A stretch of 64,000 bases of DNA from the NCBI RefSeq assembly GCF_030287445.1, contig NZ_JASVWB010000002.1, forward strand, positions 2,108,001 to 2,172,000, given 5' to 3'. The notes under the pieces were generated by a model, which did no database searches, was not told the DNA's origin, and was given only the letters and a program-made list of their open reading frames with translations. This document shows, in pieces, positions 44,208 to 53,223 of the stretch (its first letter is position 1; every line of letters starts with the position of its first letter). This DNA comes from Streptomyces sp. ALI-76-A. Lineage in GTDB: Bacteria > Actinomycetota > Actinomycetes > Streptomycetales > Streptomycetaceae. The position numbers and the translations under genes were made by a program.

Positions 44208-44295
44208 CCCCCGCCGAGGGGCGCGGGGAACCACGCGACCGGCCACGGACCACCCGCGTCTCCCCGTGCCGCTGCGCCCGCCACCGCCCGGTCCG

Positions 44296-47103
44296 TCAGC
44301 CCACCGACGAGTAGGCCACAACCCCCCGCAGCAGCTGGTCGACCGCCTTGCGCGCGTTCTTCGCCACCGTCGAACTCCCGGCGGGCGCCGCCGCCGAGAT
44401 CTGTCCCAGCACGTCGATCACCTGCTTGCACCACCGCACGAAGTCCCCCGCCGGCATCTCCACCTCGCGCAGCACCTCGTCCAGACCCTTGCCGTCGGCC
44501 CACATGTACGCGGCCCAGGCGAACCCGAGGTCGGGCTCGCGCTGGCCCACGCCCTCGGTCTGGCTGATCCGGAAGTCCTCCTCCAGGGCGTCCAGTCGTC
44601 CCCAGATCCGCACCGTCTCCCCGAGCGCGGCCTTCGCCTTGCCGGAGGGCAGCTTGGGCGCCATCGCGTCGTCGCTGAGCCGCGCCTCGTACACCAGCGC
44701 CGAGACGCACGCCGCGAGTTCGGCGGGGCTGAGCCCTTCCCACACGCCCTCCCGCAGGCACTCGCTGGCCAGCAGGTCGAGTTCGCCGTAGAGCCGGGCG
44801 AGGCGTTTGCCGTGCTCGGTGACCTCGTCGCCGCGCAGATAGTCCAGCTCGGTCAGCAGCGCCACGATCCGGTCGAAGGTACGGGCGATCGTGTTCGTGC
44901 GGCCCTCGATGCGCCGCTCCAGCTGCGAGGTGTCCCGCAGCAGCCGGTAGTAGCGCTCGGCCCAGCGGGCGTGGTCCTCCCGGTCGTCGCAGCCGTGGCA
45001 CGGGTGGGCCCGGATCGCGGTCCGCAGCCGGGCGATCTCCCGGTCGTCGGCGGCCTGGGACCGCTGCTTGCGGGCCCGCTCCGGCGGGATGTGCCCGGCC
45101 TTGGTGCGCAGCGCGGAGGCCAGGTCCCGACGGGACTGCGGGGAGCGCGGGTTGAAGGACTTCGGGATCCGCATCCGCTCCAACGCCTCGACGGGCACCG
45201 GGAAGTCGATCGACGCGAGCCGCTTGACCTGGCGCTCGGCGGTCAGCACCAGCGGGCGCGGACCGTCGTGGTGCTCGAAACCCCGGTGGCCGTTGGACCG
45301 CCCGGCCGGCAGCCCCGGGTCCAGCACCAGCGCCAGGCCCGCGAACTTGCCCGTCGGGACGTGGATGACGTCACCGGGCTTCAGCTTCTCCAGGGCGACG
45401 GCCGCCTCCGCCCGGCGCTGCGCCGCGCCCTGCTTGGCCAGCTCGGTCTCCCGGTCCTTGAGTTCGCGGCGCAGCCGCGCGTACTCCTCGAAGTCGCCGA
45501 GGTGGCAGGTCATGGAGGCCTTGTAGCCCTCCAGTCCCTCCTCGTTGCGCTGCACCTGCCGGGAGATCCCGACGACCGACTTGTCGGCCTGGAACTGCGC
45601 GAAGGACGTCTCCAGCAGTTCGCGCGAGCGGTGCCGGCCGAACTGCTCGACCAGGTTGACCGCCATGTTGTACGACGGCTTGAAGCTGGAGCGCAGCGGG
45701 TACGTGCGCGTGCCGGCCAGTCCCGCCAGGTGGTCGGGGCTGATCCCGCGCTGCCACAGCACCACCGCGTGGCCCTCGATGTCGATCCCGCGCCGGCCCG
45801 CGCGCCCCGTCAGCTGCGTGTACTCGCCGGGGGTGATGTCGGCGTGCTGCTCGCCGTTCCACTTGACGAGCTTCTCCAGCACCACCGACCGGGCGGGCAT
45901 GTTGATGCCCAGCGCCAGCGTCTCGGTGGCGAACACGGCCTTGACCAGGCCGCGCACGAACAGCTCCTCGACGACCTCCTTGAACGTCGGCAGCATGCCC
46001 GCGTGGTGGGCCGCGATACCGCGTTCCAGGCCCTCCAGCCACTCGTAGTAGCCGAGCACGTGCAGGTCCTCGGTCGGGATGGACGCGGTGCGCTCCTCGA
46101 CCAGGGCGCGGACGCGTTCCCGTGCCTCGTCGTCGTTGAGCCGCAGGCCCGCGTACAGGCACTGCTGGACGGCGGCCTCGCAGGCGGCGCGGCTGAAGAT
46201 GAACGTGATGGCGGGCAGCAGGCCCTCGGCGTCGAGCCGCTCGATGACCTCGGGCCGGCTCGGTGTCCACACCCGTGAGCGCTGGCGGCGCTCCCGCTCC
46301 CGGTCGGCCTCGCGCATGGCACGGCCCCGCTTGCGGTCCGGGTACGAGGGGCGGCTGGCCTCCATGCGGGCCAGCCGCGTGAGGTCCGGGTTGACGGCCT
46401 TCTTGTGGCCTTCGCCCTCCTCGAACAGGTCGTACATCCGGCGACCGGCGAGCACGTGCTGGAACAGCGGCACGGGCCGGTGCTCGGAGACGATCACCTG
46501 GGTGTCGCCGCGGACGGTGTCGAGCCAGTCGCCGAACTCCTCGGCGTTGGACACGGTGGCCGACAGCGAGACGAGCGTGACCGACTCGGGGAGGTGGATG
46601 ATCACTTCCTCCCACACGGCGCCGCGGAAGCGGTCGGAGAGGTAGTGCACCTCGTCCATGACCACGTGTCCGAGGCCCAGGAGGGTCTGCGAGCCGGCGT
46701 ACAGCATGTTCCGGAGCACCTCGGTGGTCATCACGACCACGGGGGCTTCGGAGTTGACGCTGTTGTCGCCGGTGAGCAGGCCGACCTTGTCCGCCCCGTA
46801 GCGGCGGCTCAGGTCGGCGTACTTCTGGTTCGACAGTGCCTTGATGGGGGTCGTGTAGAAGCACTTCTTGCCCTGCTGGAGGGCGAGGTGGACGGCGAAC
46901 TCGCCGACGATCGTCTTGCCCGAGCCGGTGGGCGCGGCGACCAGCACGCCCTTCCCCGCTTCGAGCGCCTGACAGGCCTCGATCTGGAAGGGGTCGAGAC
47001 CGAAGTCGTACATCTCGCGGAAGGAGGCGAGCGCGGTGGCCTGCTCGGCAGCGCGCCTGCGTGCTGCCGCGTACCGCTCGGCCGGTGAGAGGTCGTCTGT
47101 CAT
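44296..47103 (-). CDS. Ski2/Mtr4-like DEAD/DEAH-box helicase
   Basis: A 935-residue superfamily 2 helicase. Walker A APTGSGKT (57-64), TTPIKALSNQKY (motif Ia), DEVH (150-153, motif II), SLSATVSN (motif III), the C-terminal RecA-like lobe with AVFATETLALGINMPARSVV and the motif VI QLTGRAGRRGID. The C-terminal half resembles the DSHCT domain of Ski2 RNA helicases. Its place after tatA-tatC, downstream of pafA-pafB-pafC, is the same as in mycobacteria. It may act in RNA turnover; direct data are lacking. The ATG at 47103 begins TDDLSPAERYAAARRRAAEQ. Confidence 0.93.
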   Translation of the reverse strand: MTDDLSPAERYAAARRRAAEQATALASFREMYDFGLDPFQIEACQALEAGKGVLVAAPTGSGKTIVGEFAVHLALQQGKKCFYTTPIKALSNQKYADLSRRYGADKVGLLTGDNSVNSEAPVVVMTTEVLRNMLYAGSQTLLGLGHVVMDEVHYLSDRFRGAVWEEVIIHLPESVTLVSLSATVSNAEEFGDWLDTVRGDTQVIVSEHRPVPLFQHVLAGRRMYDLFEEGEGHKKAVNPDLTRLARMEASRPSYPDRKRGRAMREADRERERRQRSRVWTPSRPEVIERLDAEGLLPAITFIFSRAACEAAVQQCLYAGLRLNDDEARERVRALVEERTASIPTEDLHVLGYYEWLEGLERGIAAHHAGMLPTFKEVVEELFVRGLVKAVFATETLALGINMPARSVVLEKLVKWNGEQHADITPGEYTQLTGRAGRRGIDIEGHAVVLWQRGISPDHLAGLAGTRTYPLRSSFKPSYNMAVNLVEQFGRHRSRELLETSFAQFQADKSVVGISRQVQRNEEGLEGYKASMTCHLGDFEEYARLRRELKDRETELAKQGAAQRRAEAAVALEKLKPGDVIHVPTGKFAGLALVLDPGLPAGRSNGHRGFEHHDGPRPLVLTAERQVKRLASIDFPVPVEALERMRIPKSFNPRSPQSRRDLASALRTKAGHIPPERARKQRSQAADDREIARLRTAIRAHPCHGCDDREDHARWAERYYRLLRDTSQLERRIEGRTNTIARTFDRIVALLTELDYLRGDEVTEHGKRLARLYGELDLLASECLREGVWEGLSPAELAACVSALVYEARLSDDAMAPKLPSGKAKAALGETVRIWGRLDALEEDFRISQTEGVGQREPDLGFAWAAYMWADGKGLDEVLREVEMPAGDFVRWCKQVIDVLGQISAAAPAGSSTVAKNARKAVDQLLRGVVAYSSVG

Positions 47104-47306
47104 CGTGCTTTCGAGCGTACCGGGCCGCACTGACAACAGGACGATCATTATCCGGATCCGCCCCGGCCGGCCCCGGATCCCCGCAGTTCACAGCGCCGCG
47201 AGGCCGCACGCGGCCGTACCGGACAGGGGCCGTACCGGACAGGCGGCCGGTGCGTCGCTCGGACGCCCGGCCGCGCTCCGCGGTGCGGCGAGCGAGGCCG
47301 GGGGCC

Positions 47307-48251
47307 TCAGGTCACGTCGTCGTACCCGTTGACCCGCTCGCCGCTCGCCTGCTCGGGCAGCGCCCGGCTGGCCGAGACGGTCTCCACCCGGCCGATGTCC
47401 TCGGGCGTGAGGTCGAGCTCGGAGGCCTCGTCGTCGGCCGGGCCGAGCGCGTCGCGGCGCCGCCTGCGGCGGTCGTTGACCAGGGAGAAGGCGACAGCGC
47501 CGAAGTACAGCACCCAGATCGGTCCGGCGAGCGCCAGCATCGAGATGGGGTCGGTGCTCGGTGTGGCGATGGCCGCGAAGAGCGTGATGCCCAGGATCAT
47601 GCCGCGCCACCAGCCGATCATGCGCTTGCCGGTGATGGCTCCGGTCAGGTTGAGGAAGATCAGCAGCAGGGGCAGCTCGAAGGAGAGCCCGAAGACCAGC
47701 ACCATGCGCGTGACGAGGTCGAGCAGGTCGTCCAGGGGCAGCAGGTTGGAGACGCCGGACGGCGTGAAGTCCAGCAGGACCTTCGCCGTGGTGGGCAGGA
47801 CCGCGTACGCGAAGTAGGCGCCGCCGAGGAACAGCGGGGCACCCATGCCGACGAACGCGTAGGCGTACTTCTTCTCGTGCTTGTGCAGGCCCGGCGCGAC
47901 GAACGCCCACAGCTGGTACAGCCAGACCGGCGAGGCCAGGACGACACCGGCCATCAGCGACACCTTCAGCGCCAGCGTGAAGGGCATGAGCAGACCGTTG
48001 ACCGTGATCTGCGCGCACGTCTCCGAGGAGGTCTTCGACAGTTCCTCGAAGGACATGTCGCAGCCGACGCTGTCGAGGATCGGCTCGGTGATGAAGTTGA
48101 TGATGTCGTAGTAGAAGAAGGCGGCGACGACGGTGACGGCGACGATGGCCAGCATCGCCTTCGCGAGCCGGTTGCGGAGTTCACGAAGGTGCTCCGCGAG
48201 GGGCATCCGCCCCTCGGGATCCTTCTCCTCTTTGCGGGCGGACTTCAGCAA
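47307..48251 (-). CDS. tatC: Twin-arginine translocase subunit TatC
   Basis: A 314-residue TatC, the signal-peptide receptor of the Tat protein exporter, with six hydrophobic segments. The conserved N-terminal MPLAEHLRELRNRL precedes helix 1, and FALPLLLIFL-like and GITLFAAIATPSTDPISMLA motifs are present. The last 75 residues are an acidic and arginine-rich cytoplasmic tail longer than in E. coli. The start appears to be TTG at 48251; an initiator such as CTG immediately after is also possible. It lies 47 bp after tatA. Confidence 0.95.
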   Translation of the reverse strand: MLKSARKEEKDPEGRMPLAEHLRELRNRLAKAMLAIVAVTVVAAFFYYDIINFITEPILDSVGCDMSFEELSKTSSETCAQITVNGLLMPFTLALKVSLMAGVVLASPVWLYQLWAFVAPGLHKHEKKYAYAFVGMGAPLFLGGAYFAYAVLPTTAKVLLDFTPSGVSNLLPLDDLLDLVTRMVLVFGLSFELPLLLIFLNLTGAITGKRMIGWWRGMILGITLFAAIATPSTDPISMLALAGPIWVLYFGAVAFSLVNDRRRRRRDALGPADDEASELDLTPEDIGRVETVSASRALPEQASGERVNGYDDVT

Positions 48252-48298
48252 CCCACGTTCCCATCTCGTGCGGCGGGCCGGAGGTCACCGGCCCTGCG

Positions 48299-48589
48299 TC
48301 AGCGCTTGGTCGTGTCCGTCGGCTCGGCGACCGGGCGCGAGCTGGTCACGTCGCCGGGAGCGGCCTGGATCGTGCGCTGAGCCGCGGACTGGTGGTCGTC
48401 CTGCGGCGGAGCCGCGGGAGCGGACGCGTTGTCCTGGCCCTCGGACTTCATCGCCTTCGCCTCGCTCTTGAGGATACGAGCGGACTTGCCGAGCGAACGC
48501 GCCATGTCGGGAAGCTTCTTGGCGCCGAACAGCAGGATGACGACGACGAGGATGAGAATGATCTCGGGGGCGCCGAGCCTTCCGAACAT
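48299..48589 (-). CDS. tatA: Twin-arginine translocase subunit TatA
   Basis: A 96-residue TatA with an N-terminal membrane helix (about residues 8-23, [20 protein letters not shown]), the FGAKKLP hinge and an amphipathic helix ([20 protein letters not shown]), followed by a disordered charged tail. It polymerises to form the Tat pore. The upstream region contains a 20-bp perfect palindrome that could be an operator. Confidence 0.96.
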   Translation of the reverse strand: MFGRLGAPEIILILVVVILLFGAKKLPDMARSLGKSARILKSEAKAMKSEGQDNASAPAAPPQDDHQSAAQRTIQAAPGDVTSSRPVAEPTDTTKR

Positions 48590-48629
48590 AAGTCTTTACC
48601 TTCTCACCGAGGCGGCTTTGAGTGGGGTG

Positions 48630-48675
48630 CTGTCCGACCGGTCGGACAGGTGTCCGATCGGTCGTGCGTGACAGC
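48630..48675. promoter_or_regulatory. Perfect 20-bp palindrome and related half-site upstream of tatA
   Basis: CTGTCCGACCGGTCGGACAG (48630-48649) is a perfect dyad about 40 bases before the tatA start, followed by a related copy TGTCCGATCGGTCG from 48651. The pair suggests cooperative binding of a dimeric regulator at the tatAC promoter. I know of no described factor for this site. Confidence 0.65.
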
Positions 48676-48853
48676 GATCGTAACGCTCAGGGGTGAACGC
48701 CTGGCAATCCCTGTGCGTACTCCCGGTCCGCGAATCCGGGCCTCGTTCTCCGGTCCGCGACCAGCAGCGTACCTGCCGCCACCGCCAGGATGACAGGGCG
48801 AAGTGGTCCAAAACGCAGCGCAGCCGCAACTCACAGGGAACGCCCCGGTGGGC

Positions 48854-49048
48854 TCACAGGGAGTCCACGGCGCGGGCCGCGCTCATCGACGCCCGCTCCA
48901 GATCCTCGGCGGCGCGGTTGATACGCCGGGTGGACTCCGACACCTGCCTGCCCAGCCGCTGCGCCTCCAGAAAGACCCGGACGGCGAGCACACCGAGAAC
49001 GGCGAGACCCAGAAAACCCACAGCTACCGCGAACATCGGCCAGAACAT
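48854..49048 (-). CDS. Small single-pass membrane protein
   Basis: A 64-residue protein with one N-terminal transmembrane helix (about residues 3-26, MFAVAVGFLGLAVLGVLAVR) and a charged coiled-coil-like tail (LEAQRLGRQVSESTRRINRA, then AEDLERASMS). It lies between the pafC/zinc-ribbon genes and tatA on the same strand. It resembles small hypothetical proteins in this position in other streptomycetes. No function is known; the topology suggests a membrane-associated scaffold. Confidence 0.75.
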   Translation of the reverse strand: MFWPMFAVAVGFLGLAVLGVLAVRVFLEAQRLGRQVSESTRRINRAAEDLERASMSAARAVDSL

Positions 49049-49085
49049 GACGCCGAGCCTAGACCGTCCGGCACACCCCTCGTCG

Positions 49086-49254
49086 CTAGTGCCGCGGCAG
49101 GCAACGTTTGCCCGTCAAGGAGCGGCGTCCGGTGCGTGCTCTCGGCGCGCCGGCCGCAAGCCCTCGTACTGGATGTACTCGGGCTTTCGGCCGGTGCGGC
49201 GAGAGTGCGTGCCGGGCGTCGCGACGGGGCGAACGTTGCCTGCCACGGCACTAG
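49086..49254. repeat. 169-bp MITE-like inverted-repeat element, copy 2
   Basis: Same length, boundaries and orientation as the copy at 4419-4587. The ends CTAGTGCCGCGGCAGGCAAC and inverted CTAGTGCCGTGGCAGGCAAC match over more than 20 bases with one difference. The central AAGCCCTCGTAC / GTACTCGGGCTT stem is conserved. The right-hand CTAG (49251-49254) supplies the TAG stop codon of the minus-strand zinc-ribbon gene. Confidence 0.85.
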
Positions 49255-49541
49255 AGGGTGGAGTGCAGCCGCAGCGTCCTGACACCGCCGCCGGTGAGCA
49301 GTTCGACGATCCGTTCACCGGCGGGCTTGCGCACGGAGACGCCGCACTCGGGGCAGGTGAAGGAGTAGAACGTCGTGCTGCTCGACGCGCCGATGGCCAG
49401 GCGCAGGGCGCTCGCGGCCAGCTCGAAACGGCCCCGGCAGTCCGGGCAGCCGGCTCTGAACGTCACCGGGGTCACACTTCTCATCCCGGCGAAGGCGGCG
49501 GACACCGTCATGGCCGCGCCGGACGTCGACGACTCGCTCAC
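49251..49541 (-). CDS. Small zinc-ribbon protein
   Basis: A 96-residue protein with two CxxC pairs, CPDC (about residues 32-35) and CPEC (about 63-66), forming a likely zinc ribbon, similar to FmdB/zinc-ribbon regulatory domains. The C-terminal helix is basic. The GTG start at 49541 follows GAGGAGCAGGGCT. Its stop TAG lies in the end of the repeat element, so the original C-terminus may have been altered by insertion. Function unknown. Confidence 0.75.
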   Translation of the reverse strand: MSESSTSGAAMTVSAAFAGMRSVTPVTFRAGCPDCRGRFELAASALRLAIGASSSTTFYSFTCPECGVSVRKPAGERIVELLTGGGVRTLRLHSTL

Positions 49542-49587
49542 AGCCCTGCTCCTCTTCTTTCGTCGTTCGCCCCGGGCGCCCAGGTGG

Positions 49588-49613
49588 CCGCCTCCGGGGC
49601 GCCCCGGAGGCGG
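49588..49613. terminator. 26-bp perfect palindrome after pafC
   Basis: CCGCCTCCGGGGC (49588-49600) is followed at once by its reverse complement GCCCCGGAGGCGG (49601-49613). It lies between the pafC stop and the zinc-ribbon gene start and probably ends the pafBC transcript. No U tract is present. Confidence 0.65.
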
Positions 49614-49663
49614 TGCCGAGCAGCCCGGCCGGGCTCAGCCCTTCGCCTGGGCGCGCCTACGGC

Positions 49664-50689
49664 TCACGTCCGCCCGTCGAACCGCCCGCCGGGCACCGCG
49701 TGCGCCTCGATCCCGTCGTACGCCGCCAGCGCCTCGCGGGCCGCCTCGCGGGCGGAGGCGGCCAGGTCGCCCGGGGAGACGATCCGGCCGTCGCGCCCGA
49801 GCCGCAGCGCCAGCCGCCGCAGGGACGTGGGATCCGGGGTGCGCAAGGTGATACGCAGCCCGCCGTCCGGAAGCTCATCCGCACTGTCGTGCGGGTAGTA
49901 CTCGGCGACCCAGCGTCCGCCCGGGCCGACCTCGATGACGACCTCGGGATCCTCGGCGGCGGGCTGTACCAGCGCCTCGGACAGGTCCCGCAGCTCGATC
50001 TCGGGCGGCGCGGACGGCTCGTCGAGGATCTTGATCTCGGCGACCCGGTCGAGGCGGAACGTGCGGCGTGCCTCGGAACGCCGGCACCAGGCCTCCACAT
50101 AGGTGTGCCCGACGCTGACCAGCCGGATCGGGTCGATCTCCCGCTCGGTGACCTCGTCGCGGGCGGGCGAGTAGTAGCGGATCCACAGCCGGCGCCGCTC
50201 TGAGATCGCCCGGTCGACGTCGGCGAAGACACCGCCCTCGGACTCGAAGGTCACCGACAGCCGGGAGCTGGCGCCCGCCTGCTCGCCGGCCGCGGCCTCG
50301 ACCTTGGCGGTGGCGCGCAGCAGCGCCTGCCGGTCGCTCTCGCGCAGCCCGGGCAGGGTGGACACCGCGCGGGCGGCGACCAGCAGCGCGGTGGCCTCGT
50401 CGGCGGCGAGCCTGAGCGGCTCGGCGGCCTCCGCCCCGAGGGCGGCCGGGTTGTGCCACCAGATCCGCTCACCGTCGGTGTCGATGTCGAGCAGGTCGCC
50501 GCCCCGGAAGCTGGTCCCGCACATCGGCAGCACGTCGAGGTCGGAGACCAGTTCGTCCTCACTGATCCCGAAGGCGCGGGCGACGTCCTCGACGCGGGCG
50601 CCGGGCCGTTCCCGCAGATACGTCACCAAAGACAGCATCCGCCGGGTCTGGTCGATGGCGTTGCCCGGCCTGGCCGGTTTTCCCACCAC
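49664..50689 (-). CDS. pafC: WYL-domain transcriptional regulator PafC
   Basis: A 341-residue regulator with an N-terminal winged helix (LSLVTYLRERPGARVEDVAR, then AFGISEDELVSDLDVLPMCG) and a central WYL domain (RRLWIRYYSPARDEVTEREI, then VEAWCRRSEARRTFRLDRVA), followed by a WCX-type C-terminal region. Together with PafB it should form the DNA-damage-responsive activator PafBC described in mycobacteria. The GTG at 50689 follows GAGGGGGCGTAAGAAC. It lies 14 bp after pafB, on the way to tatA, exactly the mycobacterial order. Confidence 0.92.
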   Translation of the reverse strand: MVGKPARPGNAIDQTRRMLSLVTYLRERPGARVEDVARAFGISEDELVSDLDVLPMCGTSFRGGDLLDIDTDGERIWWHNPAALGAEAAEPLRLAADEATALLVAARAVSTLPGLRESDRQALLRATAKVEAAAGEQAGASSRLSVTFESEGGVFADVDRAISERRRLWIRYYSPARDEVTEREIDPIRLVSVGHTYVEAWCRRSEARRTFRLDRVAEIKILDEPSAPPEIELRDLSEALVQPAAEDPEVVIEVGPGGRWVAEYYPHDSADELPDGGLRITLRTPDPTSLRRLALRLGRDGRIVSPGDLAASAREAAREALAAYDGIEAHAVPGGRFDGRT

Positions 50690-50703
50690 GTTCTTACGCC
50701 CCC

Positions 50704-51657
50704 TCAGCCCTTGGCCACGGCTCGCAGCCGGTCCAGCACGTCGGCCCGCAGTTCGGCGGGCTCCAGGACCACCACGTCCGGCCCGAACTCCACCAGCCAG
50801 GCGTCCAGACCGTGCCCGTACGGAATCTCCAACTCGTCCCAGCCGTCTCCCAGTTCCCGAACCGAGGTGGCCTTCGCCCGCAGGGGGTAACCCGCGCCGG
50901 TGCGCAGCCGGATCAGCGCGGAACGGTCGGCGCTCTCCCCCGCCCAGCTGGCGACGGTCTCGCGCACGGTGACGACGTCGGGGACCGGGACCGTGAAGCG
51001 CGTGCCGCGCGAGCGCACCTTGCCGGTGATCCGGGACAGCCGGAACACTCGCTCGGCACCCCGGTCGCGGTCGTAGCCGGCCAGGTACCAGTGGCCGCGC
51101 CAGCACTCCAGCGCCCACGGCTCGACATGCCGGGGCTCGGGGTGGGCGGCGTTGGCCTTGCGGTAGTCGAAGACGACCGGGCGGCGGTCGCGGCAGGCCA
51201 GCATCAGCGGCTCGAACGCGGCCTCGTGCACGGGGATCCGGGGCTCCAGGGCGCCATGGGCCTCGTACGGGTCGACGTCCTCCGGGAGACCCGCCGCGCG
51301 CAGCTTCTGCAGGGCGCCGCTGGCGGCGCCGGCGAGCCGGGCCTGCTGCCACACCTTGGCGGCCAGCCCGAGAGCGGCGGCCTCCTCGGCGTCGAGGGTG
51401 ATGGCCGGGAGGCGGTTGCTGTCGCGGCGGGCCATGTACCCGACCTCGCCGTCGAGGTTCTCGACGGTCTCGATCACCAGGCCGAGTTCGCGCAGATCAT
51501 CCTTGTCCCGCTCGAACATCCGGTTGAAGGAGTCGTCCGAGCCGGCTTCCAGATAGGCCTCGATGGACTCACGCAGCTCGCGCTTGCTGAGCGGCCGCCG
51601 GGTCCCGAGCAGACACAGCGCCAGGTTCATCAGCCGCTCGGCCTTGGCAATGGCCAT
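50704..51657 (-). CDS. pafB: WYL-domain transcriptional regulator PafB
   Basis: A 317-residue paralogue of PafC: N-terminal winged helix (AERLMNLALCLLGTRRPLSK, then RELRESIEAYLE), WYL domain (RRPVVFDYRKANAAHPEPRH, then WALECWRGHWYLAGYDRDRG) and WCX region. With PafC it should switch on RecA-independent DNA-damage genes. Single-stranded DNA binding to the WYL domain has been proposed as the trigger in mycobacteria. The ATG at 51657 begins MAIAKAERL. The FKBP gene upstream is on the same strand. Confidence 0.93.
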   Translation of the reverse strand: MAIAKAERLMNLALCLLGTRRPLSKRELRESIEAYLEAGSDDSFNRMFERDKDDLRELGLVIETVENLDGEVGYMARRDSNRLPAITLDAEEAAALGLAAKVWQQARLAGAASGALQKLRAAGLPEDVDPYEAHGALEPRIPVHEAAFEPLMLACRDRRPVVFDYRKANAAHPEPRHVEPWALECWRGHWYLAGYDRDRGAERVFRLSRITGKVRSRGTRFTVPVPDVVTVRETVASWAGESADRSALIRLRTGAGYPLRAKATSVRELGDGWDELEIPYGHGLDAWLVEFGPDVVVLEPAELRADVLDRLRAVAKG

Positions 51658-51786
51658 CGACGCCCTTCGCCTCCCTATGGTGCTTACGGACGATGACCGT
51701 ACCGCTCCGTGGTGGCACGGCAAAAGCCGAGGGCCCATGCCCGGACAGGCATGGGCCCCAGCTGGTCGAGACCGGTCGTACGACGA

Positions 51787-52158
51787 TCAGACCCCGAGGA
51801 GGTCGACCACGAAGATCAGGGTCTCGCCGGGCTTGATGGCCGGGGTCGGGCTCTGGTTGCCGTAGGCCAGGTGGGCCGGGATGGTCAGCTGGCGGCGGCC
51901 GCCGACCTTCATGCCCTGCACGCCCTGGTCCCAGCCCTTGATGACCCGGCCGCCGCCCAGCGGGAAGCGGAACGGCTGGCCGCGGTTCCAGCTGGCGTCG
52001 AACTCCTCGCCGGTGCTGAAGGCAACGCCGACGTAGTGGACGGTGACGGTCTGGCCCGCCTGCGCCACCGCGCCGTCGCCCTCCCAGATGTCCTTGATCT
52101 CCAGGTCCGCCGGGGGCTCGCCGCCCGGGAAGTCGATCTCGGGCTTGTCGATGCTCAC
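51787..52158 (-). CDS. FKBP-type peptidyl-prolyl isomerase
   Basis: A 123-residue single-domain cytoplasmic FKBP: VTVHYVGVAFSTGEEFDASW, then PFRFPLGGGRVIKGWDQGVQ, GMKVGGRRQLTIPAHLAYGN and TLIFVVDLLGV. These include the active-site aromatic residues and the VIKGWD motif. It should speed proline cis-trans isomerisation during folding and may bind FK506. GTG start at 52158 behind GGAGCTAGAGAC. It sits next to a secreted two-domain relative, so an in/out pair serves the cell. Confidence 0.93.
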   Translation of the reverse strand: MSIDKPEIDFPGGEPPADLEIKDIWEGDGAVAQAGQTVTVHYVGVAFSTGEEFDASWNRGQPFRFPLGGGRVIKGWDQGVQGMKVGGRRQLTIPAHLAYGNQSPTPAIKPGETLIFVVDLLGV

Positions 52159-52218
52159 GTCTCTAGCTCCTGCTTGTGTACGGAAAGGCAACGGGCACAG
52201 TCTTGCATCTCGACGCGG

Positions 52219-53223
52219 TCACATCTTCGCCAGGATGTCGACCGAGAAGACCAGCGTGGAGTCCTTCTTGATGCCGCTGCCGGCCGGCGGGCTGTCGCCG
52301 TAACCCAGCTTCGGCGGAATGGTGATGAGGACGCGGCTGCCGACCTTCTTGCCGGTCAGGCCCTGCGCCCAGCCCTTGACGACCTGCTGGAGCGAGAACG
52401 ACGTCAGCGCCTTGCGGCTGTACGTCGAGTCGAACTCCTTGCCGGTGTCCCACAGCACGCCCTTGTACTGGACGAGCACGGTGTCCTCGGCGGCCACCTT
52501 GTCCCCGTCGCCCTCGATGACGTAGTTCGCCACCAGCTTCGTCGGCGCGTCGGCCTCGGGCACGTCGATGGAGGGCGCCTTGCCGTCGGTGTTGGTGCCG
52601 ACCTTCGGCAGGCCGGCGTCGTCCTGCGCGACGTCGGTGCCCTCGGCGGAGCTGCTGCCGCCGAAGGTCTTCTCCACATCGACCACGAAGACCAGCGTGT
52701 CGGTGCCCTTGATGCCGGCCTGCGGCTGGCCCTGCGAGCCGTACCCCCAGGTGGGCGGCACGGAGAACTCGACGCGGCTGCCGGTCTTCTTGCCGGCCAG
52801 GGCGTACCGCCAGCCGTCGATGATGCTGCCCGCGGCCAGCTGGATGATCAGCGGCGACTTGCGGTCGTAGGAGTTGTCGAAGACCTTCGCGGTGTCCCAG
52901 ATCTGGCCGAGGTAGTGCGCCTGGATGTAGTCGTTCTCGGCGATCGTGGTGCCGCTGCCGGCGACGACCGTCTTGACCGCCAGTTGCTTCGACGGGTCGC
53001 CGCTGCCCTTGGCGACGGTCGGCTTCTCACCGGTCTTCGTGCCCGCGGTGATCGCCGGCAGCGGCCCGTCGACGATCTTCGGCGGCGGCGCGGACGATCC
53101 CGAGGGGGACGCCGAGGGAGACGCGCTGTCGCTCGCCTTGCTCGAGTCGGACTTGTCGTCGCCGCACGCGGCGAGCGTGGCAAGTCCTGCGGGAACGGCG
53201 ATGAGGAGTGAGCGTCGGCGCAC
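52219..53223 (-). CDS. Lipoprotein with two FKBP domains
   Basis: A 334-residue lipoprotein. The signal peptide MRRRSLLIAVPAGLATLAAC ends in a lipobox (LAAC). A Ser/Pro linker (about 25-75) leads to FKBP domain 1 (about 85-190: IQAHYLGQIWDTAKVFDNSY, IIDGWRYALAGKKTGSRVEF, YGSQGQPQAGIKGTDTLVFV) and, after an acidic linker, FKBP domain 2 (about 225-334: VLVQYKGVLWDTGKEFDSTY, VVKGWAQGLTGKKVGSRVLI). It should act as a folding catalyst for exported proteins, tethered to the outside of the membrane. GTG start at 53223; the upstream context has a GAGG site. Confidence 0.9.
   Translation of the reverse strand: MRRRSLLIAVPAGLATLAACGDDKSDSSKASDSASPSASPSGSSAPPPKIVDGPLPAITAGTKTGEKPTVAKGSGDPSKQLAVKTVVAGSGTTIAENDYIQAHYLGQIWDTAKVFDNSYDRKSPLIIQLAAGSIIDGWRYALAGKKTGSRVEFSVPPTWGYGSQGQPQAGIKGTDTLVFVVDVEKTFGGSSSAEGTDVAQDDAGLPKVGTNTDGKAPSIDVPEADAPTKLVANYVIEGDGDKVAAEDTVLVQYKGVLWDTGKEFDSTYSRKALTSFSLQQVVKGWAQGLTGKKVGSRVLITIPPKLGYGDSPPAGSGIKKDSTLVFSVDILAKM

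Noticed and set aside
49664..51352. A possible fused PafB-PafC protein in one 562-codon frame
   Set aside because: The upstream part of that frame overlaps pafB out of frame and has no domain similarity. Two separate genes with ribosome sites and a TGA between them are clear.
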